In this document: positions 32,868 to 41,995 of the stretch, piece after piece
Layout of the letters: each line of letters starts with the position of its first letter
How positions within the stretch are numbered: the first letter of the stretch is position 1
DNA from: Ligula intestinalis
Lineage: Eukaryota; Platyhelminthes; Cestoda; Diphyllobothriidea; Diphyllobothriidae
Assembly (NCBI GenBank): GCA_036362985.1
Contig: JAYGXS010000002.1
Span: 7,522,037 to 7,586,036, forward strand
DNA length: 64,000 bases
Direction of reading: 5' to 3'
Notes under the pieces: model-generated
Seen by the model: only the letters and a program-made list of their open reading frames with translations
What the model was told of the DNA's origin: nothing
The model's database searches: none
Position numbers and translations under genes: made by a program

Positions 32868-33352
32868 CAGTAGTCGCCGGTTATTAAGCTCACGGTTAAT
32901 AGGCCCAGCCGCATATTAAGCCCAAAACAGTTCGGGACGGAATTTTACATAGCGAAATCCATCGGCTAATAAGCCCAGTCGCCGGCTACAAAGCCCAGTT
33001 TGGCAACAGGATAGAGTGAGATTCTCATGTCTCCGCGATTTCTGGTGCCTGGAGAAGGATATCAAAAGGCACTTGCGGGTGAAGTTTCCTCCATAAAAAC
33101 TGACACTAGACCGCTTTTTCTAAACATGTCGCACATCATTTTTTTGTTTTTGTTATTACTTAAAAAACAGACAAAGAGCATTCTTTTCTTGTACATAACC
33201 AAGCTCTTCACATAATGCAGCACGCATGTAATGTAAAGTGGCTATCCTGCGTTTGCTAATCAAGAACTACGACTCTCAAGTTAGTGCGCCCGCCGCTTAT
33301 TAAGCCCAATTTGGTCTGGGCCCAAGGTGGGCCTAATAACCGGCGACTACTG
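32868..33352. mobile_element. 485-bp MITE with terminal inverted repeats
   Basis: The left end CAGTAGTCGCCGGTTATTA (32868-32886) is repeated as a perfect inverted copy ending at 33352. Inside, the subterminal motif TAAGCCCA or its variants (TAATAGGCCCA, ATTAAGCCCA, TAATAAGCCCA, CAAAGCCCA) occurs at least six times on either strand. There is no transposase. CAGTAG... ends recall pogo/Tigger-type elements, but the flanks do not show a clear TA duplication. Confidence 0.85.
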
Positions 33353-33534
33353 TTGTGGGTTTCGATAAATTACAGCAATTAAATTCACCCAATTGTGAAT
33401 AGTTAATGGTGCAATTCAAAGTCAATACAGCAAGGAGAAGGATAAAGTACAACCAGTGCTCTAGTCACGCCCTATTCATTGTGCCTGATAGTCATGTGGT
33501 GGGTTCTAGATCAACGGTGGATTCCACTTACATT

Positions 33535-33650
33535 GCATTAGGCTGGTAGGGTAAGTTGATCCAAGTGTTATTAAACTTGAAGCCTTACCCTTGCTAGCAC
33601 GTATTTGAATCCCATCGAAGAGGCCAATACTTTGGCAAGTGAGTCTAAGA
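33535..33650 (+). repeat. SINE family 1, degenerate copy
   Basis: TAGGCTGGTAGGGTAAGTTGATCCAAGTGTTATTAAACTTGAAGCC matches the upstream block of the SINE at 22685-22735. TTTGAATCCCATCGAAGAGGCCAA resembles its B-box and head end. Confidence 0.5.
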
Positions 33651-33984
33651 AAAGAGTATAATAATCAATTCCCAATTTCCTAATTGGTCACGTGGAAACA
33701 AGCCGGAAGTTGTAAACTACACCATGCTTAATGACCATTTTTCCCAAGTTAGCTATCACGAGCGGCTACAAATCTTAGCAGCGGTAAGGTAGCGTATTGC
33801 GCGTTGGCCTTGTGCGTAATATATGCTCCATTAATGTCGCTTACTTGATACATTCTACCTGAAAAATATTTCCAATAACACCGACCAACGTTTCCTTTTA
33901 AGCATATACTGAATGTAAAAGTTATTATATTGTCCAGTTTGGTGATTGAAAATACGGCCCAAATTATAATGAACTGCAAATGCA

Positions 33985-34095
33985 AGCCAACATGCGAGTC
34001 CCAGGAAGTAATTGAGAAGAAGACGATTCGATCGCTGGGACTAGAAGTTAATTGGCCTGAAATTTTGGATGTTCGCTTGAAACTATCATCAGAGG
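33985..34095 (+). repeat. PLE-end repeat fragment
   Basis: GCGAGTCCCAGGAAGTAATTGAGAAGAAGACG, then ATCGCTGGGACTAGAAG and CGCTTGAAACTATCATCAGAGG align with the minus strand of 16664-16810 and of 20880-20930. Confidence 0.55.
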
Positions 34096-34253
34096 GGTCG
34101 CGGTAATTAACGCCTCAAATGGGGACTGCCAAGACATCATCGCACCAATTACGACACGCTGCAGCGATCACGAGAGCTGTTAATTGTAGTATTGATTTGG
34201 TCACGTGGCCACTATTGCCCATAAATACTACGCACTTTATGCCTCTATCTGTT

Positions 34254-34495
34254 ACGGGTAGGCCTGACGACCTTTTATCGCGCTGCCTTCATTCCTTGTC
34301 GAACGGTGTACTATCAATCGGTACGAACCGCGCGAGTGATGAGGTCGATCAAGCCACTGGCCGTGATTAGTGTTATGCTGTATAAGGTATGCTAAAAGAT
34401 TGCTACTTTTGCACCCCTTCGCATTGCGCTCTTCCTTAGGGGTTCAATCAAGGTGTAATAAGGTGGTGACATCGCGGCTTTGAGCAACATTACAA
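34254..34495 (+). repeat. Dispersed repeat C, copy 3 (internal deletion)
   Basis: Starts TACGGGTAGGCCTGACGACC and ends TGAGCAACATTACAAG. Relative to copies 1 and 2 it lacks the segment between the GCCGTGATTAGTGTT and TATGCTAAAAG blocks. It lies immediately upstream of PLE 3'-end sequence. Confidence 0.7.
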
Positions 34496-34504
34496 GACTA
34501 TCAC

Positions 34505-34590
34505 CCCTATCTGAAATTGGCTCTGAGGATGGATTCAAGCGAGAATCTGAAATTTCAGGTAAATAAGATTATCGTTTTACAGCTCGCATC
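34505..34590 (+). repeat. PLE 3'-end remnant with hairpin-GAAA motif
   Basis: CTGAGGATGGATTC, then AAGCGA and GAATCTGAAA form a 6-bp hairpin followed by GAAA, then TAAATAAGATTATCG. It corresponds to 57555-57620 and to the minus strand of 51484-51535. A further PLE fragment begins about 50 bp downstream in the same orientation, so two PLE ends lie in tandem. Confidence 0.55.
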
Positions 34591-34639
34591 TTCTACCTCC
34601 AAACTTCTAATCCTATTCAGATTAATTTCGCTCTTAAGG

Positions 34640-35190
34640 TTTGCATGGCAAAAAAAAGAAGTACACACCATCCAAAGGCAGCCGGATTATGCGAATCAAG
34701 GACATTTTAAATCCCAGTGAGCAGTCGGGCGTTGTGCATCGCATATCATGCCTAAATTGTCCCCGAAACTACACACGAAAAACAGGACGTATGCTTGGTT
34801 CGCGCACACGCGAACAGAAGCGGGCGGTACAACGGGGTGAGGGATTATCGCAAGTGGCCGGTCACGAATCTAATTTCGCAGCTCCGAGGGTAATCGCGCA
34901 TGCCGACAACAAATCAGGCCGCAAATTGATCGAAGTCAATCGATTTATCGATCTGGTGCCGGCATACATCGCGCTGCGCAGGCGTCTCTGGAATGATGGC
35001 ACTGTGGGTTGACTGTTCCTCTTCTCCCCCCCCCCCATAACGGTTGATTGGCCCCTCCGTCCTATAACTGTTGCTTGTCTTTCGTTTACGCCTTTTATAT
35101 CTGCCGGTGGACTCTAGAAAGAGCCCGAAAGCTCAGAAAAGTAAAAGTGTGATTCCGGTGATCGAAACGCCTTCTACTTCTCTATCTAAA
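34640..35190 (+). pseudogene. PLE GIY-YIG nuclease, 3' fragment (mutated)
   Basis: The 123-codon frame ending at 35012 reads SGVVHRISCLNCPRNYTRKTGR, then RTREQKRAV, AGHESNF and FIDLVPAYIALRRRLW. The layout fits a GIY-YIG nuclease of the Penelope type: the GIY strand is degraded to GVVHR, YIG to YTR, and the Cys-X2-Cys lies between them. The catalytic region is therefore damaged. The 3' UTR contains a C11 run (35026-35036) and ends near 35190 with the GAAAGCTC block shared with 57580. Confidence 0.75.
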
Positions 35191-35256
35191 GAAGTAATGG
35201 GTCAGATACAGTGGACGTAACCGCACTCTGTATTATTTATTATTATGAATACTTAC

Positions 35257-35745
35257 CCGTGCCAGACAGCAGGTCTGCGTGCATCCACCCTGAATGCCGC
35301 ACTGACCTCCGCAAGTGAGGTACTGGTTGCGTGGCAGGCCCGGATGTATATCCACCACCTTGTTGCCACGATGCATTTGCTCCTTGCGCCAGGGATGACA
35401 ACCGGACTGTTCATCCACTTCACTGGTCTCGGTGTGTTCGTCTTCGTCGAGGTCAGATGGACAGTTAAGCCGTGTAGTTTCCCGTCCATCACCGACCAGC
35501 ACGGTTCGGGAGAAGACCACCCGAGCACGGCGTGGAGCACCACCGGCAGCTCCACTGCTGATCGCAGCAGTGGACTTCACTTGTGGGCTGAAGACTTCCT
35601 GGGCCGAAAATGGAGGGTTCTGGTGGCTCAGTGAGTAGTCAGTTTGCGGTTCCTCGGAACCACTGCGACGTTTGGCATCACGGGTACCACGGGAGGGTGT
35701 TTGTTGAGCAAGAACCCGGTACGCACCTGTGTCGGCGCCACGAGG
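35257..35745 (-). CDS. Host gene, penultimate coding exon
   Basis: This 489-nt exon (163 codons) starts in phase 0 after ...CGCAAAACAG (AG complement of 35747-35746) and ends in phase 0 at the strong donor GTAAGT (complement of 35256-35251). It is compatible with exon 37135-36771 upstream and exon 11316-10948 downstream. The protein is polar and probably disordered: Arg/Ser-rich, an AGGAPRRAR segment, an acidic stretch (DLDEDEHTETSEVDEQ), then a Cys-rich end (CGGQCGIQGGC...CC). The opposite strand has open frames of similar length, but only the minus strand offers matching splice sites. No domain was recognised. Confidence 0.75.
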
Positions 35746-36770
35746 CTGTTTTGCGATAGGTGCAGAATGTAACAAAGACACAGGTTTAGGAAGATCGATA
35801 AATCATTAATACAGTTTGATGGAACGAAAATAAACTTATGAAACAGGATTTGCTTCAAAGTGAATTTGCTCTTACGTTTTAAGGAAATGGGATTAAGAAA
35901 TATAGCCCTTCTTTAAAGTACTAAAGATGATTGTTCCCTCATTCATTAGACTAATCGATGGATGCGTCATGCTATTTATTATTTCTTAACTTAGCAAGCG
36001 TAACACTGCTAAAATGTGCGTGATTACTGGTATATTACGATAGGGGTTAGTCACAGTAGTAGTCGAAAAGGTAAATGGTAAGGCAGTTATTTGAGTGTCG
36101 GAAAGTTGGAATGTTGAAAGTTGCATTCACGTTAGAATAAAATGCCATTATAAACTTCCTGGTAATTTTGATATTCAAGGAGACCGTTTCCAGAAACCTT
36201 CTGAAACCCACTTGTGTAGGACTTGTTGTTTTCGGTTCAAGGACCGAAGGTATTGTTACTCTTTTTGTGGTGGACAAACGCACACGTTGTGAAGACACTA
36301 ACATATGTGGGTTTGAAACTAATCGAAACAGTATTTAAATAGAAAAGAAACGAATCCATTGCATACAACTGTGATGCGATTATATTTTCAGTCTGTTGAA
36401 TTTTTCACTGCATTGCAAATATGTATTCGTGCAAAGTACCAAACAGTAGCTTGAGATTTTCTAGTCGGTGAGTCAGAAATTTACATGCTTTTTGCAAGCA
36501 TCCACAACAGATCTACTGAAATCCCTTTCTATATTCTAGTTATTACCTGAATAATTTTTTATCCACTTCAAAGTCCGAATAACCGTTCAACACACAACTA
36601 ACACATGTCAGTTGCAAGTACACGTATGCACACGGGTCTTGCATTTAAAATTACCGAAAAATACGGAGAAATAGCACATAGGCATGGCTGACAAGGTAAA
36701 AGTTGTCAAGTAATAACCAGGAGAGAGGTTAGTCTGACGTTAATTATGCAATTATACTCTGCCTACTTAC
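35746..36770. other. Intron between two host-gene exons
   Basis: The 1,025-bp intron runs (minus strand) from the donor GTAAGT at 36770-36765 to the acceptor AG at 35747-35746. AT-rich, with no other feature seen. Confidence 0.7.
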
Positions 36771-37135
36771 GCCTTCACAGCAGTCACAGCGGATGATGTC
36801 TGGTTCCCGCTCACAGCTACGATGTTGGTCTGCGGCTGCTTCAGGATGTTGACTGGAGGGCTGTCCATCTGTCGAGTCCTCCCGCAGGTCAGTGAAGGTC
36901 TGAGCTGCCACGGAGCGCACCATTCTGTGTGGACTGGCTTCTGCGTTGTCTGCTCTCTCCTCGCTGCCGTATCCTGATGACGGGTAGGAGGAAGAGGGGT
37001 TGAGAGCCTGTTGATGCAGAAGAACCTGGCCCAAACGAGTCAGAATGGAATCGAGGTTGTGTCGACTATCTCCCACGGACTGCTCAAACTTCAGGGAGTC
37101 TTTTAGCGAGAGCATGCGCTTTCGGCGTAACCGAG
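36771..37135 (-). CDS. Host gene, internal coding exon (helical segment plus polar linker)
   Basis: This 365-nt exon starts in phase 1 after ...CCACAAAACAG and ends in phase 0 at GTAAGT (complement of 36770-36765). Upstream exon 52116-51867 ends with one extra nucleotide, which fits exactly. The first ~45 residues (RLRRKRMLSLKDSLKF..., HNLDSILTRLGQVLLHQQ) are predicted helical, continuing the coiled-coil region. The remainder is Ser/Glu-rich and ends in CDCCEG. A 10-N assembly gap and a 30-bp duplication begin within the acceptor region (37125-37194), so the exact intron sequence here is uncertain, but the coding part is complete. Confidence 0.75.
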
Positions 37136-37194
37136 CTGTTTTGTGGCACTAAAANNNNNNNNNNGCGTAACCGAGCTGTTTTGTGGCACTAAAA
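37125..37194. other. Assembly gap (10 N) flanked by an identical 30-bp repeat
   Basis: 37125-37154 and 37165-37194 are identical (starting GCGTAACCGAGC and ending CACTAAAA), separated by ten N. The pattern is expected when two contigs that overlap by 30 bp were joined without merging. The duplicated piece includes the splice acceptor of the adjacent exon. Confidence 0.9.
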
Positions 37195-37468
37195 AGTCAA
37201 AAATAACGGTGCATATATGTATATATATATACTATCTGATTCGGGTTTTCCAATACATGGAGTCAGATTGCTCCAGTTTCAACTACTGATGCTCTTATAA
37301 AAGAACAAGAATTTCCATTTTACCTCTCCGTCTCTCACGAATTTTAACTCAGGAGAAAAAGACAATTTTGAACAATTTCTTTTCCTTTCAAGTATTATTA
37401 ACAGGGTAAGACAGTTTGTCCACGCATGCGTGACTACATAAATTCTCATCAGATTAAAATTTTAAAGA

Positions 37469-38092
37469 ATGCATGATTCTTGTAGATATAATGTTCCTGC
37501 AATGCTAACAGCAGAGAAGAAGCGAATATTTATCAGGGTCCCATTTCAAGGGGACGGACCAAGCGAACTTCTAAGGAGGCGTCTGAGTCAAGCTGTAGCA
37601 ACCACTTTCCCAGCAGCCAACGCCCACGTACTCTTCTCCACCGCTCCCATCCTATACGGAGAGATCAAGGACAAATTGCCAGCCCAGACCACATCCATGT
37701 GCATATATTCATTTACCTGTTCCTGTGGGGCGGGATATATTGGTCGCACGAGTCGGCGTTTGTCCAAAAGAGTCCGAGAACACATCCCAGCATGGTTAGG
37801 AAAGGGTCAACTAAAGGGTGTTAACAGTTCCATTCTAGCGCATCTGGTAGACTCTGACCATCGTGTGGATGCCAAAGAGGCCTTCCGAGTTATCTACAAG
37901 GTACCCTCAAGCTACTCAAAATTTCTTGGACAGCGTCTCTTGGCTACGGCAGAAGCGGCCGCAATCAGGCTACGCCGACCCATCCTTTGCGCCCAAAAGA
38001 ATTTCGTCGCGGCACCACAGTTACCATGGTCAAAAGCTGCTAATCCAACAGCCAGCGGCTTAACACCTCAACCGACTACCAGCTCCCCCTAA
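37469..38092 (+). CDS. PLE C-terminal GIY-YIG endonuclease fragment
   Basis: A 207-residue uninterrupted frame. Residues 1-75 are the linker between RT and nuclease (FIRVPFQGDGPSELLRRRL). The nuclease follows: the CIYSF strand (residues 78-82, the GIY position), CSCG at 84-87, YIGRT at 90-94, Arg at 98 and 101, EH at 104-105, NSSILAHLVDSDHRVD at 119-134, and a Glu at 162 in LLATAEAAAIRL, the likely metal-binding Glu. The Cys pair just before YIG is a feature of PLE nucleases. In PLEs this domain nicks target DNA for target-primed reverse transcription. The ATG is simply the first in the frame; the true protein would start far upstream in the missing RT. Confidence 0.85.
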   Translation: MHDSCRYNVPAMLTAEKKRIFIRVPFQGDGPSELLRRRLSQAVATTFPAANAHVLFSTAPILYGEIKDKLPAQTTSMCIYSFTCSCGAGYIGRTSRRLSKRVREHIPAWLGKGQLKGVNSSILAHLVDSDHRVDAKEAFRVIYKVPSSYSKFLGQRLLATAEAAAIRLRRPILCAQKNFVAAPQLPWSKAANPTASGLTPQPTTSSP

Positions 38093-38208
38093 CGCGGATC
38101 AAATGTTGACCCCGTTTTGACCCCCATTCCCCCCTCCCCTGACAACCGTCCTTCCTTTTTTCTACTAACCCGCATAGTCAATTTACTCAATTACCCTATA
38201 AATGTAAA

Positions 38209-38247
38209 GGCCTGATGAGAATTATCGAAAACAAACGTATGTTCGCC
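38209..38247 (+). ncRNA. Hammerhead ribozyme motif in PLE 3' UTR
   Basis: GGC (38209-38211), CTGATGA (38212-38218), stem II GA-ATTA-TC (38219-38226), GAAA (38227-38230), stem III AACA/TGTT (38230-38233 with 38240-38243) closed by the 6-nt loop AACGTA, cleavage-site C at 38244, then GCC (38245-38247) pairing with the first GGC as stem I. All catalytic-core positions match the consensus. PLEs of many animals are reported to carry small hammerheads. The stem lengths are minimal, so activity as a monomer may be weak. Confidence 0.7.
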
Positions 38248-38275
38248 AATTCATCTTCTGAATATAATGTTCCGG

Positions 38276-38613
38276 AGGTAAACCAATGCATATTCTGTCT
38301 TCACACTGTATAGCAGTGCGCGATAGTTTTTCCTCATTTTTTTAGTAAAAAGCTTAACAATGGGATTGAAATCTCAGTGCAGCTGGGCAAATAAAAGTAT
38401 TCAGTACACATTAGCGTATATCGCAGAAGTTAAGCAATTTCAATCTGAGAGGAAGTGTGCCACAATACACTTATAACGTTAAACATACATCACTCAAGGC
38501 GCGTACGGAGTAAATTCAAGTTTCGAGTTCACCACTCACCTTCCCCTTTTGCGATTTAAGAACCGATTGTAAAATCGTAACGTATACTCGACCGTGCTTA
38601 ACCGCTTATTTAT
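38276..38613. other. Spacer between PLE and gypsy fragments
   Basis: No feature recognised in this AT-rich stretch. Confidence 0.5.
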
Positions 38614-39525
38614 TTGGCAGCTCTAAACCAGATGGGAGGCTGGAGACTTAAACTTGTGGCAGCTTTCCTTACGCATTGGGCATCAAACTTTTGTGTTCCT
38701 GCGACTGTGACAACTGACCGCGGATCCCAGTTCAAGTCCGCGTTGTCCCACCAGTTCACTTCCCATCTTGGCACTAAGCGGATTCGAACGACGGCATACC
38801 ATCCCCAGGCAAATGGCCTCGTAGAACTTTTCCATCGGCAGCTGAAGGCAGCCCTCGTGGCCCAGCTCGATCCTTCCCGATGGTCCGACAATCTCTCTCT
38901 AGTGATGTTGTCCATTCGTTCTACTCTCAAGGCGGACATTGGTTGCACCGCAGCTGATCTTGTCTTCGAAATCTCCCTATGCCTGCCCGCTGAATTAGTC
39001 TCACCTTCAAACACGCTAACGTCTTTTGATACTAGCAGTTATGGTGACCGACTACGCAGTGCCATGCGCAATCACCGCACAACGCCCTCTCGAGCGTCAC
39101 CGGCCAATTCCCCTATCTCTCCCGACTTGGATACATGAAAGTTGGACCTAGTCCGGCATGACGTTGTTCGCCGGCCACTCCAACCTCCTTATGGCGGGCC
39201 TTACAAAGTTGCTCGACGATCTAAAAAGGATTTTGTCATAGATCGCAACGGCAAGTCAGAAGCCGGCAGCATTGACCATGTCAAACCGACTTACGTTGAA
39301 GGCACGGAATCAATCTCAACTCCACACAGTGTCCAGTCGCAGACGTTTACGCCATCCCCATTACCAACTGGAGAAAACTCGCCACCGATTCGCCACACCA
39401 GGTCTGGCCGTCATGTTCCCTGGCCCGACAGATTTGTGGTTGGCTGGAGTATCAACGCCTCCACTCCGTTTGGCGTCTGGGTGTGGGGGGGGGGGAGAGT
39501 TTTGACAGCTGTCTCAATGTCCTAA
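38614..39525 (+). pseudogene. Ty3/gypsy integrase, C-terminal part (one stop)
   Basis: A single frame with one TGA at 39136-39138. It starts inside the integrase core: LVAAFLTHWASNFCVP, VTTDRGSQF (the second catalytic Asp) and, 35 residues later, the Glu in AYHPQANGLVELFHRQLKAAL, giving the D35E spacing of retroviral-type integrases. After the stop come GPYKVARRSKKDFVI and IDHVKP, the GPY/F module typical of Ty3/gypsy integrases, and a Ser/Thr/Pro-rich end. The first catalytic Asp and everything upstream (gag, protease, RT, RNase H) are missing. A purine tract follows at 39485-39499. Confidence 0.9.
39485..39499 (+). other. Polypurine tract of the gypsy element
   Basis: G11 followed by AGAG lies just before the end of the pol frame, where plus-strand priming occurs in LTR retrotransposons. 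The 3' LTR should start directly behind it. Confidence 0.5.
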
Positions 39526-39950
39526 CGACGCCCACCAGGTTGACCTAGTGGCTGCTCTAGTGTCTCTTTTTTCCCTTTCTGTCCGAACGGCTGCGGCAGG
39601 TTTGTTAACTAACAGACGCTTCAACGAAGTACGACCACCCCAGACTTGACCTCAGCATAGTCAAAACCACATCTGCAGGCAGCGCTCACATAGCACGCGT
39701 TGCCCAGCCTTTGTGTCCATGCTCCCCTCACTGGCCCATTGAACTACCCAATCAGACACCTCACACGCACTCCAGCGTTCTGTCACGAACAATGGCAAAC
39801 AAGCTAACAAGCTCCCAGGCGGACGCTTTTGTCTCTCACAAGCAAACAGTTCACTCACGGCAACTTGCCTTGTGTACGAATAAATTAGTCCTGATATTTG
39901 ACTGCCTTCTCCTATCAGACAGAATACTCATAGTGTAGTGGTTACAGTAG
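39500..39950 (+). mobile_element. Probable 3' LTR of the gypsy element
   Basis: The stretch follows the polypurine tract, is non-coding, and contains an AATAAA at about 39880 inside a TGTGTACGAATAAATTAG context, as expected for the R region. No second LTR copy is present in the window, so both ends are estimates. Confidence 0.45.
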
Positions 39951-41124
39951 ATCAAACATCCTAGACCGCTATAAACCTTTAGGCACCGATTAGGCACATG
40001 CTCTGGTTGAATGGCAATGGAGGCGCGAATGCTTCGCTCGTAGGCACTATAATTATTTTGTGGAGTCGTAGTCACATGAGTTAACTATCTCTATAGGAGC
40101 AACTCTCCTGGATAAATGTGTATCACTATCTACACGGGCGATCGAAACACGTCAGGTGTTTCAGAGTGCGCAGGAGCAATGCTGGAGAGACTGTACTTTC
40201 CATAAGCTGTCATCTCCAGATACGAAACAACCATAATTGGTTACCTACCGTGTACCTGGTTCTTATCAAGATATCTGTCAGAGGAGCCGAAACGACTGGT
40301 TGAAAAGTTCCTTGACAAAGCCAATCTCTTTGGGTATAAGGTAGCGCGTGAAGGTGTAAAAAGAAACCTTAAGGATTTCACAGTGCAGTCCGTAGCCGCT
40401 AACGCTGGCCTAGGGTACTGCTGAGCTGCCTGTATAAACAGTTTGTTTTCTGCGCAGAATAAATCTTGGTACAGGAAGACTAATGTAAACGGTATAAACA
40501 GCAAAATCTTGAATGTAATTAGAGACAACTGTATAATTTACGCAGTTCGTGGTTGCAACATGCAAATTATTTGCTCGGCTCTGTCTCAAAGTCCTTACTG
40601 TTCTAATCTCATCGTGAACAAGAACTATGCTTCAATGTATAATAAGAAATGGAACGACCTTACGCCGCTTAAGGCGAAGAAAATTCCTGCGCAGAAATAA
40701 ATATATAATAAGAGCGGTGCTTGTATTCGAAACGATTCCCCTCCATCTTATAGAGAAAAACTTACAGCCAGTCCAAGAATGCGTGCTTCGTGATCGGGAA
40801 TTATATTTCTTATCTGCTGCAGGAACAGCTGCTTGTCTTCGGGTTGAGGATCTCGAATTGTTCGCAGGGGAGGAATGCTCACACTTAAGCCATGCTCCTG
40901 GACTGAGCCCAGTCTGCAAAGCAAAATAGCGATTTACGAGCAAAATCGGTGCATCTTGGAAATTAGTGAATACCTTAGTATATTCTCTTTACATACCAGC
41001 AGTTAAAAATTTACGTAGAGGCTCAAATTCCACCTGTGTTTGTGAAATATAACAAATTAGGAACGGAAAAAACATCATTTTTTGAATAAAAAGAATCCAG
41101 CGACGATTATAGAATGTTTATTAA
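39951..41124. other. Intron sequence, nothing recognised
   Basis: Two overlapping frames at 40443-40929 have no family pattern. No other feature. Confidence 0.45.
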
Positions 41125-41175
41125 GTTGGTTTGGCAGATTTGCTTAATTTGAGTTGACCCAAGTGTGAATGAGGG
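41125..41175 (-). repeat. SINE family 1 tail fragment
   Basis: GTTGGTTTGGCAGATTTGCTTAATTTGAGTTGACCCAAGTGTGAA is the conserved outer end seen at 43860-43895 and 44170-44210; the tRNA-like head is missing. Confidence 0.6.
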
Positions 41176-41409
41176 TAGCATTTTGTGGCAGGTTTGGGCA
41201 ATCTCTTCTTATAAACATGCAATTTAATAGTGCATTTTTAATGGGCAGATTTTATCCAACCCATTTTTTAATTGCATTCGTTCCCGAACGAGCTACTGTG
41301 TACGATTTAATTGCTATGTTTTGCCAATTGCCGTTCAATAATGTAGTCAAAGAACCTCAGATAGTTGTAGCGCGTATTGTTTGAAACATAATATACAGTA
41401 GCTTCCATA

Positions 41410-41995
41410 TACTAAAAACGCGTCTGAACTCGTTCAAAGACACCCGAGGAAGTACCAAATCCAAGTGGCGCACAAGCCAACGACCACACTACGAAATCAG
41501 CTTGTACACCCAAAAGATAGCGTCGACTATTTGGACAGAAAAGAGGTCGTTTAAAAATTTTTTGTGGCACCTGCGATGCAGTCTGTTGTGGACAGACAGG
41601 AAAGTTAGGCTCTACACGCTTACATGAACACCAATTAGCTGTTAAGAGGCGAAATCACCTGTCCCAAGTCGCCATGCATACACTTGAAACTAGGCACAAA
41701 TTAAAATGGGACCAAACCCGCATCATAGGCTCCTGCCTATATAGAAAAGGCCGCAATATTTTATGGGCCATTAACTCTAACGACTCCTGCATAAATAGAC
41801 ACGTTGAATTATGTTCGATGTACACTAATCTTAAAGAAGCCTGGAAAAGGCGTCAACGAACAAGCCCTCCTATTGACCAAAAATGACAGAGCATTATCGA
41901 TTTTTTCGGTATGCTTAAAATACGCACAGTTCACTGTACACATTCTCCACACGTTTGAAGACGACCTGGTGTGCCAAAGTTGAAAACGTGCAATA
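41410..41995 (+). pseudogene. PLE GIY-YIG nuclease fragment, second PLE family (frameshifted)
   Basis: The frame VAHKPTTTLRNQLVHPKDSVDYLDRKEVV meets a stop at about 41550. The reading then shifts to CGTCDAVCCGQTGKLGSTRLHEHQLAV, then SQVAMHTLETRHKLKWDQTRIIG, which continues to 41886. The pattern C..C...Y.GQTG....R..EH followed by H.H.(D/K)W...RII is that of GIY-YIG PLE nucleases, but of a lineage different from the ORF at 37469. The Tyr of YIG is Cys here. The 3' UTR holds ACGACC-TGGTGTGCC and GAAAACGTGCAATAAAG. Confidence 0.75.

Larger units (their letters stand above)
37440..38275 (+). mobile_element. Penelope-like element, 5'-truncated, with intact GIY-YIG ORF
   Basis: Contains the 207-codon GIY-YIG ORF (37469-38092) and a 3' UTR up to the block TATAAATGTAAAGGCCTGATGAG...CATCTTCTGAAT (38196-38270), shared with 24215-24290. 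The reverse transcriptase that should precede the nuclease is absent, so the copy is not autonomous. It is the best preserved PLE in the window. Confidence 0.85.

Noticed and set aside
35233..35640. Plus-strand frames of 68 and 129 codons opposite the host exon
   Set aside because: They lack splice signals and phase support; the minus-strand exon has both.
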